Shown here one piece after another: positions 8,428-16,798 of a stretch of 64,000 nt of DNA (within the stretch, counting starts at the first letter, position 1; each line of letters starts with the position of its first letter). Source of the DNA: Clostridiales bacterium. GTDB lineage: Bacteria > Bacillota > Clostridia > Christensenellales > Aristaeellaceae. The stretch spans positions 49,566 to 113,565 of the forward strand of contig JALFVL010000018.1 in the NCBI GenBank assembly GCA_022787165.1, read 5' to 3'. Below the pieces are notes generated by a model that was not told the origin of the DNA, searched no databases, and saw only the letters and a list, made by a program, of their open reading frames with translations. The position numbers and the translations under genes were made by a program.

Positions 8428-8892
8428 TTACATGCCCAGATATGCGCTGCGGACAGCCTCGCTGCTGAGCATGCTCTCTCCTGTGCCGTCAATCACGGTC
8501 TTCCCGTTCTTGATGACATAGGCGTAATCGCACATTTCAAGCGTCTGCGTCACGTTCTGCTCCACGATGATGATGGTGATGCCCATTTGGTTGATCTCGC
8601 GGACAAAGTCAAAGACCTCCTCCACCAGCTTGGGCATCAGGCCGAGGCTGGGCTCATCCAGAATGAGCAGCCGCGGCTCGCTCATCAGCCCCCGCGCAAT
8701 GGCGACCATCTGCTGCTCTCCGCCGGAGAGGGAATTGAACAGCGTCGTCTTTCCCGCGCCGTTCGGGCCCACCACGCCGACGATTTCGCCTTCTCTGGCC
8801 TCAAAGCTGATATCCTCGTTGGCGACAAGGCCGCCAAATGCCTTTGTCGCGTGCTCCACGCTCAAGATGGGCTTCGCGCCTTGAATGGTCAT
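8428..8892 (-). pseudogene. chimeric LivG::LivF ATPase, internal deletion
   Basis: Only 154 residues against roughly 235-255 for LivG or LivF. Residues 1-46 are LivG-like (GGLVANEDISF, Walker A GPNGAGKTT, LFNS). From residue 47 the text is LivF-like: the signature LSGGEQQMVAIARGL, Walker B LLILDEPSLGL, the H-loop region IIIVEQN with N replacing the usual switch His as in LivF, and a typical AYLGM end. The Q-loop and helical subdomain are missing. The simplest account is one deletion running from inside livG to inside livF, joined near 8725-8736 in frame. The open frame is intact and could be translated, but ATPase function is unlikely. Overlaps the permease chimera by 4 bases. Confidence 0.85.
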
Positions 8893-9572
8893 GCCGCAGG
8901 CACCTCCTTTTTGGCAAAACGCTTTTTCAGCCTTCCAGGGATCGACAGTACCCCGTTGGGCAGGAAGAGAACAACCAGAATCACCAGCGCGCCGTAGATG
9001 ATCAGGTCGATGCCCGTTCCCGTGCCGCCGAACCAGACGCGCGTATTCTGGGAGATATACGTCAGCACGGTTGCCCCGACGATCGGCCCGAACACCGTTC
9101 CGCAGCCGCCCATGACCGTGACCAGACAGATCATCAGCGAGATGGACAGCGTGCTGGAGGTATAGGGATCCACATACTGAATGTACTGCACGTACAGACT
9201 GCCTGCCAGGGAGGTGACCATGGCGCTCAGCGCAAAAGCCAGTGCCTTCGTGCGCGCCGTGTCGATGCCCACGCTCTCCGCCGCGTGCTCATTGCCGGAG
9301 ATGGTGCGCAGCGCATAGCCGAAGCGGGAGGCGTCCAGCCACAGGGTAAACGCGATCAGCGCCACCACCACCGCCAGAACAATGTAGTAATAGATCACCT
9401 TGTCGCTGTTGGCGGAGAGCTGCAAATACATCCCTATCATCAGGAATTCGCCCTGAGCAAAGCAAAGCAGCCCCATCACGCCCCAGATCAACGCAATTCC
9501 GATGGCGACCAGCGCGATACTGGAGCCATTGATACATCCCTCCACAAGGATTTGAGCAAGCTGAGTCCCCAT
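8889..9572 (-). pseudogene. chimeric LivH::LivM permease, internal deletion
   Basis: At 227 residues this is shorter than either LivH (about 290) or LivM (about 320). Residues 1-52 are LivH-like (CINGSSIALVAIGIALIWG, then CFAQGEFLMIGMY). From about residue 53 the protein is LivM-like: SRFGYALRTISGNEHAAESVGID, the following KALAFALSA, DPYTSSTLSISLMI, and GGCGTVFGPIVGA to the end GVLSIPG. The join is near 9400-9425 and keeps the frame. Together with the LivG::LivF chimera downstream and the amber stop in livK upstream, this marks decay of a branched-chain amino-acid importer. A stripped-down functional transporter is possible but unlikely. Confidence 0.85.
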
Positions 9573-9675
9573 CCCGATTCGCCTCCTGATTGACTGTGCA
9601 AATCCCTCCGCAAAGCTCCGGTCTCGGATGCGAAGCGGCGGGATTTACCACATTTCGCCGGTCATGCCGGTCAGA

Positions 9676-9715
9676 TGAAAGAAAACTGCCGCGTGCGGGC
9701 CTCCGCGCGCGGCAG
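9676..9715 (-). terminator. stem-loop with T tract between livK and the permease
   Basis: On the minus strand CTGCCGCG and CGCGGCAG pair around a 14-base loop and are followed by TTTTCTTTC. It is placed between binding-protein and permease genes, where partial terminators commonly set a higher level of binding protein. Confidence 0.75.
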
Positions 9716-9725
9716 ACCGTTGTGT

Positions 9726-11015
9726 TTACCGCTCAGACCAGGGGGTGTAGGGATAGACCACCTCGGCAGCGGCGCTTTCAAACGGATACACCGTCACAAA
9801 CGCGCCGTCGATCAGCTGCGTGATGATGCCGCCCGCCAGCACGTTCTGGCCGGATTCGTCAAAGCGGATGCCGTTCCAGGGAACGATCAGCTGTCCCTCG
9901 TTGGCGACGTCCAGATTCTGAAGCGCTTCCTGAACGGCGTAATTCTCGGTCGATCCGGCCGCGTCAAGCGCGTAGGCCAGAGCGAAGACCGCCGTGAAGG
10001 CCCGCGCGTAAGCGTCGTTCATGTCGGCGCCGGAGGCCACGTCGGAGACAAAGCCCTTCGATACCTGATACTCCTTGAACATGTCGTTCACGATCTTCAC
10101 GTTAGGGTTGGTCACGCTCAGATCCAGCGCAAAGAGGTTGGTCGACAGGGTGTCGTTCATGTTGACCGCGCCGACGGTTTCCACGGTTTCGGTTGCGGTG
10201 AAGCCGGCGCGCTGGCCGATGAGCAGCTTTGGCGTCCAGTTCTGCTCCTTCATGGTGCGGTACAACAAGATGGCATCCGAGTTATAGCTGCCGCACATCA
10301 GAACATCCGCGTTGGCTTCCTTCAGCTTCATCACCTCTGCGGAGAGGTTCGTCGCGTTCTGGCTGTAGGAGATGTTTTCGACGATCTCAAAGCCGTATGC
10401 CGGCGCCTGCTCTTCAATCTGGACGCGCAGCTTCGCGCCGTATTCGGTATCCTCGTGGAACAGCGCCAGCGTGTGGATGTCAAGCCCCTTTTCATCCCGC
10501 AGGCTCGCCAGGAATTTGAACGTATCCTCGATAAACGTTCCGTCGTGCGGCGTGGTGCGGAAGAACCACTCATAGCCGCGCTCCGTCAGATCCACGGAGG
10601 TGGAATCCGCGTTGATGAAGGGAATTTCGCTGCGCTCCGCCACGGTCGAGGCCGTCTTGGTGACAGCCGAATTGTAGGCGCCGATGATGACGTCCACGCC
10701 GACCTCCTCGATCAGGCGCTCCGCTTCAGACTGGCCAATCTCGGCGTTGCCCTGCGTGTCCGAAACGGTCAGCAGCAGCTTTCCGCCGTCAAGACCGGGG
10801 ATGCCCACCCCGGCGGCAAAGGGAAGATCCAGCTCCGGATGCTCGTTGTTGATGATGTCCGTTGCCAGCTCGATGGCGAGCACATCCAGCTAGCCGATGG
10901 TGGCGACGTTACCGCTGAGCGGATAGAGAATGCCCACCTGACAGTCTGCGGCCAGCGCCATGCACGGGGCGAGCAGCATGACCAATACCAGCAGCGAGGA
11001 GTACAGCTTCTTCAT
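9726..11015 (-). pseudogene. livK: branched-chain amino-acid ABC substrate-binding protein with premature amber stop
   Basis: The gene starts at ATG 11015 behind AAAGGCGG and encodes a signal peptide (MKKLYSSLLVLVMLLAPCMA) and the start of the mature protein (QVGILYPLSGNVATIG). TAG at 10890-10892 then interrupts codon 42. The frame continues open for 387 codons with all the features of a Leu/Ile/Val-binding protein, including ELATDIINNEHPEL, DVIIGAYNSAVT and the downstream FHEDTEYG. Homologues usually have Gln at this position (GQ..), so one C-to-T change would explain the TAG. TAG ends other genes here (for example at 679 and 3957), so readthrough is not expected. An internal start near 10883 would lack the signal peptide. 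Confidence 0.85.
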
Positions 11016-11060
11016 GGGGATAACCGCCTTTCTCTTCCCTTCATCCATGATGAGCGAAGG

Positions 11061-11107
11061 TAAAATGAAAAAGCAATGAGGCGAAAATTCATTTCAACCT
11101 CATTGCT
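11061..11107 (-). terminator. leader hairpin with T tract upstream of livK (possible attenuator)
   Basis: Perfect 10-base arms AGCAATGAGG (11098-11107 on the minus strand) and CCTCATTGCT enclose a 16-base loop and are followed by TTTTCATTTTA. It starts only about 4 bases after the predicted transcript start, so it lies between the promoter and livK. Confidence 0.65.
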
Positions 11108-11117
11108 GTTGTCGGGC

Positions 11118-11146
11118 ATTATATCATCCCTTTGCGGGCCTGTCAA
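11118..11146 (-). promoter_or_regulatory. consensus sigma-A promoter of the liv operon
   Basis: On the minus strand TTGACA (11141-11146) and TATAAT (11118-11123) are both perfect and 17 bases apart. A perfect promoter driving broken genes suggests recent decay. Confidence 0.85.
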
Positions 11147-11246
11147 CACGGCTTTCTGACGGGCAGAAATTCAATTATACATGCCGACTTTATCAAAACA
11201 ATATTTTTATGCAATATGATGTTTTTGGGGGTTGATTTGAGAAATC

Positions 11247-11264
11247 GAACGAAATATTTCGTTC
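11247..11264. promoter_or_regulatory. 18-bp perfect palindrome in the 11.15-11.5 kb intergenic region
   Basis: GAACGAAATATTTCGTTC is its own reverse complement and has operator-like symmetry. It lies about 100 bp upstream of the livK -35 box, in an AT-rich stretch. I see no gene between 11147 and 11517, only this palindrome and a weak hairpin at about 11355-11375. Confidence 0.5.
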
Positions 11265-11517
11265 AATTTTTGACCGAAGAGCTTTGGAAAAAGCCCGCGA
11301 ACGAAAAGCCTGATTAAAAGCGAATGAATATTGCAATTTCTAAAATTTCATTATTGCGAAATCGAGCGGTTTCGCCGCGGGCTGCCCGGAAAGTGCAGCC
11401 CCTGGGGAAGGGCCGTCTGCGCCGTGTCCGGTTCACGGGCAGTCCTCCATGGAATCAAGCGCAAGGGTCAGCTCGCAGTGAGCGCGCGCATGAGGCCCGG
11501 GGGCATATGAAGGCCAT

Positions 11518-12168
11518 TCAGCATCGATTGGCGCCGACAACCCTGAGAAATTGCTTGGCGATGTACATGCAGCCCGTCTGGTTGGGGTGGATGCGGTCCC
11601 ACGCGATGTTGCAGGGATGCATGTGCGCAAACAGCGCGTCCCATGCCGCCTGCAAATCGACGAAGACAAGGCCGTATTGCCCGGCAAGCCTGCGCGTGAT
11701 GGCGCCATATTCGTCCATGCGCGCGCGCATGGGATCGAGCCGGTTTGGCTCCATGAAATAGGGCGACATGAGGATCATGCCCTTCACGTGGGGCAGCGTG
11801 CGCTCAATCAGCCGGGCATAGGTTTTTTCAAATTCCTCCGGCGGGACGTGCGTTTCGGGCATATACGGGCAGTCAAATTGCCGCCAGACGTCGTTGATGC
11901 CGATCAGCACGCTCACCCAGTCGGGCTTGCGCGCCATCACATCCGTCTCCCAGCGCGCCTGAAGATCGCGCACCTGATTGCCGCTGATGCCCATGTTGAC
12001 AATGCGAAGAGCGAGCTCCGGATACATGCACCCGAGCAGCGCACCCACGTCCGCGACATAGCTGCGCCCCCAGGCGTCGGATAAGCCCTCTCCCACCGGG
12101 CGGGCACGCTCGTAATCCGAAATGGAATCGCCGATAAACAGCACGGTCTGACCTTTTTCAAACAGCAT
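11518..12168 (-). CDS. SGNH/GDSL hydrolase (carbohydrate esterase-like)
   Basis: This 216-residue protein has all SGNH blocks: the nucleophile in FIGDSISDYERARP (block I), Gly in MGISGNQV (block II), GINDVW (block III Asn) and the Asp-His pair in WDRIHPNQ (block V). No signal peptide, so it is probably cytoplasmic. It is the last gene of the arabinose operon, 20 bases after araD, behind AGGAGGAG. Deacylation of imported arabino- or xylo-oligosaccharides is a reasonable guess from context, but substrate cannot be read from sequence. Confidence 0.88.
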   Translation of the reverse strand: MLFEKGQTVLFIGDSISDYERARPVGEGLSDAWGRSYVADVGALLGCMYPELALRIVNMGISGNQVRDLQARWETDVMARKPDWVSVLIGINDVWRQFDCPYMPETHVPPEEFEKTYARLIERTLPHVKGMILMSPYFMEPNRLDPMRARMDEYGAITRRLAGQYGLVFVDLQAAWDALFAHMHPCNIAWDRIHPNQTGCMYIAKQFLRVVGANRC

Positions 12169-12188
12169 TTGCGTCTCCTCCTGCGCGG

Positions 12189-12887
12189 TTATCCCTGCCC
12201 ATAATAGGCGTTTTTGCCGTGCTTTCGCAGGTAGTGCCTGTCAAGCAGCTCCTGCTGCATCGGGGAAATCTGGGGATTGAGCATGGCCGCGTGGAAGGCC
12301 ATGAAGGCCAGCTCCTCCAAAACCACGGCATTGTGTACGGCGTTGCGCGGGTCCGTGCCCCAGGCAAACGGGCCGTGAGCCTGCACCAGTACGGCGGGAA
12401 CCTGGGCAGGATCGATGGAGCGTGAATGGAATGTCTCCACAATCACGTTTCCGGTTTCCCGCTCATAGGCCCCTGTGATTTCCTCCGGGGTCATCTGCCG
12501 CGTGCAGGGAATTTCCCCGTAGAAGTAATCGCCGTGCGTGGTGCCGTAGGCGGGAATGCCACGCCCCGCCTGCGCCCAGCTGGTCGCCCAGCGGGAATGG
12601 GTGTGGACGATGCCGCCGCAATCCGCGAAGGCGCTGTACAGCGCCAAATGGGTGGGCGTATCGGAGGAGGGCTTCCATTTGCCCTCGACCCGTTCCCCGG
12701 AGGTCAGGGAGACGACCACCATGTCATCCGGGGTCATGTGGTCATAGTCCACTCCGGAGGGCTTGATGACCACCAGGCCGCTTTCCCGGTCGATACCGGA
12801 CACATTGCCCCAGGTAAAGGTCACCAGGCCGTGCCCGGGCAGCAGCAGGTTTGCCGCGCACACCTGCTCCTTCAGCGCTTCCAGCAT
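12189..12887 (-). CDS. araD: L-ribulose-5-phosphate 4-epimerase
   Basis: The ATG at 12887 shares one base with the stop codon of the kinase gene (TGATG) and follows GGAGGTG; a GTG three bases upstream is too close to that site. The 232-residue protein carries the class II aldolase/epimerase zinc site at the same numbers as E. coli AraD: His95 and His97 in VHTHSRWAT, His171 in QAHGPFAWG, and catalytic Asp120 in HGDYFYG. It converts L-ribulose 5-phosphate to D-xylulose 5-phosphate, the last dedicated arabinose step. Confidence 0.96.
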   Translation of the reverse strand: MLEALKEQVCAANLLLPGHGLVTFTWGNVSGIDRESGLVVIKPSGVDYDHMTPDDMVVVSLTSGERVEGKWKPSSDTPTHLALYSAFADCGGIVHTHSRWATSWAQAGRGIPAYGTTHGDYFYGEIPCTRQMTPEEITGAYERETGNVIVETFHSRSIDPAQVPAVLVQAHGPFAWGTDPRNAVHNAVVLEELAFMAFHAAMLNPQISPMQQELLDRHYLRKHGKNAYYGQG

Positions 12888-14422
12888 CACAGCACCTCCA
12901 AGGCTGCCCGCTCCACCCGGAGCAGGCTTTTGTATTCTCTGATATAGGCGTTGAAGCCGTCCACATCTGCGGGGTCGGGGGCCAGCGTTGTTCCACTCAC
13001 GCCGTTGAACACGCGGGTGTCCAGATAGTGCTCCAGCGTCTCATCTGCACGCTTTTTGAGCATGTATGCCGCCAGAAGCGCCATGCCGTACGGGCCGCCC
13101 TCGCCCGCCGTTTCCATGCAGGTCACCGGAGCGTTGCATGCGGCGGCCAGGTATTTCTGCCCCACCAGGGGCGTCTTGAACAGCCCGCCGTGGCCGGTGA
13201 GGCTGTCGATCGCCACGCCCTCGTCTGCCAGAATGTCCATGCCGATCTTGAGCGTCGCCATGGAGGCATAGAGCTGCGCCCGCAGGAAGTTGGCCAGGGT
13301 AAACCGGGCATCCGGACGGCGAAGCACAAGCGGCCTGCCCGCATCCATGTGGGTCACGCCCTCGCCCGCCAGATAGTTGCACACCAGCACGCCTCCGCAG
13401 TCGGGATCGCCCTCCAGGGACTTCTGATACAGCCCTGTGTACAGTTTCCCGGCATCAGGCCTTGCCCCAAACAGCCCCGCGGCTTCCGACAGAATGCCCG
13501 CCCAGGCGTTGGAATCGCCGGTGCAGTTATTGCAATGCACCATGGCGACCGGTTTGCCGGTGGGGGTGGTCACCAGATCGATCTCCTCATAAACCCTTTT
13601 CAGCGGCTGCTCCAGAACCACCATGGAGAAGATGGAGGTTCCGGCGGACACATTGCCCGTTCTGGGCGCGACGGCGTTGGTCGCGGTCATGCCGGTGCCC
13701 GCGTCCCCCTCGGCCGGGGCGAAGGGAATGCCGGGCGCCAGCAGGCCATCGAGCAGCGCCGCGCCCCGCTGCGTCAGGAAGCCGGCGTTCTCGCCCGCCG
13801 GCAAAACCCGGGGCAGAATATCCTTCAGCGTCCAGGGAAGTCCCCGCCCTGCGATCAGACAGTCGAACTTTTTCAGCATTTCCGCGTCGTAGCACAGGCT
13901 TTTGCTGTCGATGGGGAACATGCCGCTGGCCTCGCCCACGCCCACGGCGTTGACGCCCGTGAGCATGTAGTGAACATAGCCCGCCAGGGTGGTGATGTGG
14001 GCAATCCGATGGACATGCGCCTCGCCGTTCAGGATGGCCTGATACAGGTGGGCGATGCTCCACCGCTGGGGGATGTTGAAGCCCAAGAGCGCCGTGAGCT
14101 CCGATGCCGCCGGGCCGGTGACGGTGTTCTGCCAGGTGCGGAAGGGGGCCAGCAGGTTCCAGTCCGCGTCAAAGGCCAGATATCCGTGCATCATGCCGGA
14201 AATGCCCATGGCGGCGATGCGCTCCCGATGCCCGACGCCTGCCAAAGCGGCCTTCAGGCCCGCAAAGACCTCGTCAAGCGAATAGGTCCAGATGCCGTTT
14301 TCAAGGGTGCTGGCCCATGTGTAATCTCCGGCGGAGACGGGAATGTGGCGCTCGTCAATGGTCACCGCCTTGATGCGCGTGGAGCCAAATTCGATGCCGA
14401 GATACGTCTTCTTACATTCCAT
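12887..14422 (-). CDS. araB: FGGY-family kinase, ribulokinase of the arabinose operon
   Basis: The 511-residue protein starts with the FGGY phosphate-binding block [15 protein letters not shown], followed by [38 protein letters not shown] and the C-terminal GHGGLFKTP. The length and the FGGY C-terminal domain fit ribulokinases of Clostridia, which differ from E. coli AraB. Position between araA and araD makes L-ribulose the expected substrate. It starts 7 bases after the araA stop, behind GGGAG. The symbol rests partly on context; a xylulokinase-like specificity is less likely. Confidence 0.88.
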   Translation of the reverse strand: MECKKTYLGIEFGSTRIKAVTIDERHIPVSAGDYTWASTLENGIWTYSLDEVFAGLKAALAGVGHRERIAAMGISGMMHGYLAFDADWNLLAPFRTWQNTVTGPAASELTALLGFNIPQRWSIAHLYQAILNGEAHVHRIAHITTLAGYVHYMLTGVNAVGVGEASGMFPIDSKSLCYDAEMLKKFDCLIAGRGLPWTLKDILPRVLPAGENAGFLTQRGAALLDGLLAPGIPFAPAEGDAGTGMTATNAVAPRTGNVSAGTSIFSMVVLEQPLKRVYEEIDLVTTPTGKPVAMVHCNNCTGDSNAWAGILSEAAGLFGARPDAGKLYTGLYQKSLEGDPDCGGVLVCNYLAGEGVTHMDAGRPLVLRRPDARFTLANFLRAQLYASMATLKIGMDILADEGVAIDSLTGHGGLFKTPLVGQKYLAAACNAPVTCMETAGEGGPYGMALLAAYMLKKRADETLEHYLDTRVFNGVSGTTLAPDPADVDGFNAYIREYKSLLRVERAALEVL

Positions 14423-14429
14423 AGCTCCC

Positions 14430-15899
14430 TCACTTCAGCTTCCAGGCCAGATCGTTGAGAAAAAGCTCCTTTTCCAGGCTCTCCACGGTGGTGCCCTTTG
14501 TGATGTGGACGAACTCAATGTCCATGATTCTCGCCCAATCCTTCATCATTTCGGCGGTCACATCATAGCTGAGCACCGTATGATGCGCGCCGCCGGCGGT
14601 GATCCAGCATTCCACGCCGGTGGTGAGGCTGGGCTCTGCCTGCCACATGACCCGCGCCACAGGCAGATTCGGCATGGGCAGAATCGGCTTGACGCAGTGA
14701 ATATCCTGACAGATCAGCCGCAGGCGGCCGCCCATATCCACGAGGCTGACCACGATGGCGTCGCCCTCCTTGCCCTCAAACACCAGCCGGGCGGGAGCCT
14801 CCCTGTCGCCGATGCCAAGGGGATGCACCTCGATGCGGGGGCGATCCGCCGCCAGGCTGGGGCAGACCTCCAGCATGTGCGCGCCGAGGCTGTACTCCTG
14901 TCCCTTGACCAGATGGTAGGTGTAGTCCTCCATGAAGGCGGACGCGCCGTTGCCCTCTTCGCCCATGGCCTTGAGAATGGCGGTCATGGCCGCGACCTTC
15001 CAGTCGCCCTCGCCGCCATAGCCGTAGCCCTGAGCCATCAGATGTTGGCTGGCAAGGCCGGGAAGCTGGCGCATGCCATAAAGATCCTGGAAGGTGTTGG
15101 AGAAGGCCATGCAGCCCTCCTCGTCCAGCATCTTCTTCATGGCGATTTCTTCCCGCGCCTGATAGCGCACAGTTTCCAGATCATCCGTGGCGAAGTCGTA
15201 GGCGGCGCGATAGGCGTCCATCAGGGCGTCGATTTCGGCGTCGGTGACAGCGTCCATGGTCTGCGCCAGCTTGCCCACCGGCCAGGTGTTCACCTGCCAG
15301 CCCAGTCGGGTCTGCGCCTCCACCTTGTCGCCCTCGGTGACGGCGACCTCCCGCATGTTGTCGCCAAAGCGCATGACCTTGAGCTGCCTGGAAAACGCCG
15401 CGCCCACCGCCGACCTCATCCAGTCGCCCAGCCGCTTGCGCACGTCCTCGTCCTGCCAGTGGCCCGCGATGATCTTGCGGGGCTTACGCAGCCTTGCGCC
15501 GAGAAAGCCGTGCTCCCTGTCGCCGTGGGCCGCCTGGTTCAGGTTCATGAAGTCCATGTCGATCTCCTCGTTGGGGATCTCCCGGTTATACTGAGTGGCC
15601 AGGTGGCACCAGGGCTTTTGCAGCTCCGCCAGGCCGTTGATCCACATCTTCGACGGGCTGAAGGTGTGGCACCAGGTGACGATGCCGGCGCAGGCGTCGT
15701 CGTAATTGGCTTCCTTCACGACCTCCGAGATTTCCCGGTTGGTCTTGGCCGTGACCTTGTACACCAGCGGGTAGGGCAGCGATACGGAAAGTTCCTTCGC
15801 CATCTCCTGCGCGCGCGCCGCAACGGTTTCAAGCACCTCCGGGCCGTACAGAAACTGACTGCCCACCACAAACCAGAATTCATACTTCTTCATGCGCAT
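14430..15899 (-). CDS. araA: L-arabinose isomerase
   Basis: The protein converts L-arabinose to L-ribulose. ATG 15899 is chosen since AAGGA lies 5 bases ahead; the frame is open further without a site. At 489 residues it is near the usual 470-500. Family blocks include [12 protein letters not shown] at the start, [21 protein letters not shown], the active-site loop [18 protein letters not shown], and the metal-ligand region near GGAHHT. First gene of the operon, 91 bases downstream of a good promoter. Confidence 0.97.
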   Translation of the reverse strand: MRMKKYEFWFVVGSQFLYGPEVLETVAARAQEMAKELSVSLPYPLVYKVTAKTNREISEVVKEANYDDACAGIVTWCHTFSPSKMWINGLAELQKPWCHLATQYNREIPNEEIDMDFMNLNQAAHGDREHGFLGARLRKPRKIIAGHWQDEDVRKRLGDWMRSAVGAAFSRQLKVMRFGDNMREVAVTEGDKVEAQTRLGWQVNTWPVGKLAQTMDAVTDAEIDALMDAYRAAYDFATDDLETVRYQAREEIAMKKMLDEEGCMAFSNTFQDLYGMRQLPGLASQHLMAQGYGYGGEGDWKVAAMTAILKAMGEEGNGASAFMEDYTYHLVKGQEYSLGAHMLEVCPSLAADRPRIEVHPLGIGDREAPARLVFEGKEGDAIVVSLVDMGGRLRLICQDIHCVKPILPMPNLPVARVMWQAEPSLTTGVECWITAGGAHHTVLSYDVTAEMMKDWARIMDIEFVHITKGTTVESLEKELFLNDLAWKLK

Positions 15900-15945
15900 C
15901 GTTTTCCTTGATCCTTTCTTTGCTCTCTTTTTCACAGGGTTCCTT

Positions 15946-15961
15946 GGGATTCGTGAATTCC
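15946..15961. promoter_or_regulatory. imperfect inverted repeat in the araA leader (possible operator)
   Basis: GGGATTCGTGAATTCC has 7-base half-sites matching at 6 positions around a 2-base centre. It lies between the promoter and araA, where an AraR-like repressor could act. No regulator gene is seen nearby. Confidence 0.3.
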
Positions 15962-15989
15962 TTTGTTTACGTCGCCATTCCTTATGCTT

Positions 15990-16018
15990 ATTGTAACATA
16001 CATTCTTAATGATTTCAA
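15990..16018 (-). promoter_or_regulatory. promoter of the arabinose operon
   Basis: On the minus strand TTGAAA (16013-16018) and TACAAT (15990-15995) are 17 bases apart. Confidence 0.8.
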
Positions 16019-16258
16019 TTTGGGATGGCTGTCATTGCTCCTTTTTCCTTGGCCGCTCCGGCTCGGCCTGACCTGCGCCTCAGAAACGGGACCGGGCACG
16101 ATCGAAATGCACGAAATGCTTTCATTTGACATATAGATGAAAATTTTCCAGACATTTTACGCGGCGCTTGCCGTATCCTTTGATGATCGAATAAGCCCTG
16201 ACAAATTCTCAGAGCAAATTTCCTAAACAGGAACCATGTCTGCATATTTAGGCGTTAA

Positions 16259-16483
16259 ATCTACGCGCACATCCTCGACGAGAATCGCAAGATCAACGCG
16301 CAGAAATTTGAGGCCTCGTTCTATGCCAACCCGGACTTGCGCTCGGTCAGAGCGCCGCAGGAGCAGAACAATTTTTCACAGCCCCAGCCGGCGCAGGACG
16401 TCAGCGACTTCGCCACCCTGCTGCTTCAGCTCCAGAAAAAGCCGGAGCTCGTCAGCTCCCTGGCGGCGCTGATTCGCGGCTAG
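16259..16483 (+). pseudogene. C-terminal remnant of a tyrosine-type integrase
   Basis: A 74-residue open stretch reads IYAHILDENRKINAQKFEAS and continues to an SLAALIRG end. YAHILDENR carries the catalytic Tyr of integrases of conjugative elements and phages, with the usual tail after it. The frame is closed by TAA immediately upstream, and an out-of-frame LGV suggests a frameshift there. The rest of the gene is gone. It ends about 160 bases from the 3' end of tRNA-Arg(CCT), a common integration target, so an excised or eroded element is likely. Confidence 0.65.
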
Positions 16484-16608
16484 GCGTGGCGATTAGCAGT
16501 TTTCTCAGCAGATGGCCCGCAGGGCCTGCAAACGGTTCGTTTCCAATTAGCAGATGATCCGGCAAGGCGCTGCGCCGGAAGAAGGGAGGGATGCGATCAA
16601 AAGCGCAA

Positions 16609-16646
16609 CAAAAAAACACCGCAAACCCTTGAGTTTACGATGTTTT
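16609..16646 (-). terminator. intrinsic terminator of tRNA-Arg
   Basis: Just past the CCA end, on the minus strand, ACATCGTAAACTC and GGGTTTGCGGTGT pair with few mismatches and run into seven T. The preceding stretch 16484-16608 holds only short hairpins. Confidence 0.75.
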
Positions 16647-16723
16647 TGGCGCACCCGGCGGGATTCGAACCCACGGCCTACCGCTTAGGAGGCGGTCGCT
16701 CTATCCTGCTGAGCTACGGGTGC
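16647..16723 (-). tRNA. tRNA-Arg (CCT anticodon), CCA encoded
   Basis: Full cloverleaf on the minus strand: acceptor GCACCCG/CGGGTGC, D arm GCTC...GAGC, anticodon stem ACCGC/GCGGT with loop CTCCTAA giving anticodon CCT, T arm GTGGG TTCGAAT CCCGC, and encoded CCA. It reads AGG codons. Confidence 0.95.
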
Positions 16724-16763
16724 AGGGACCCGGTTTCCCCGGGAAACCGTTTACCGGTCTTCT

Positions 16764-16792
16764 ATTATAGGGGAAACCGGGCAAAATGTCAA
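16764..16792 (-). promoter_or_regulatory. promoter of tRNA-Arg
   Basis: On the minus strand TTGACA (16787-16792) and TATAAT (16764-16769) are 17 bases apart. A GGTTTCCC/GGGAAACC hairpin lies between it and the tRNA. Confidence 0.8.
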
Positions 16793-16798
16793 TGGAAA

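Noticed and set aside
10890..10892. Recoding of TAG in livK as an amino acid
   Set aside because: TAG is a normal stop for other genes in the window (for example at 679, 3957 and 23299), and the rest of the operon is damaged too.
11132..11317. A 61-residue plus-strand frame in the liv upstream region
   Set aside because: It runs over the livK promoter and the 18-bp palindrome, has no ribosome site and no recognisable protein pattern.
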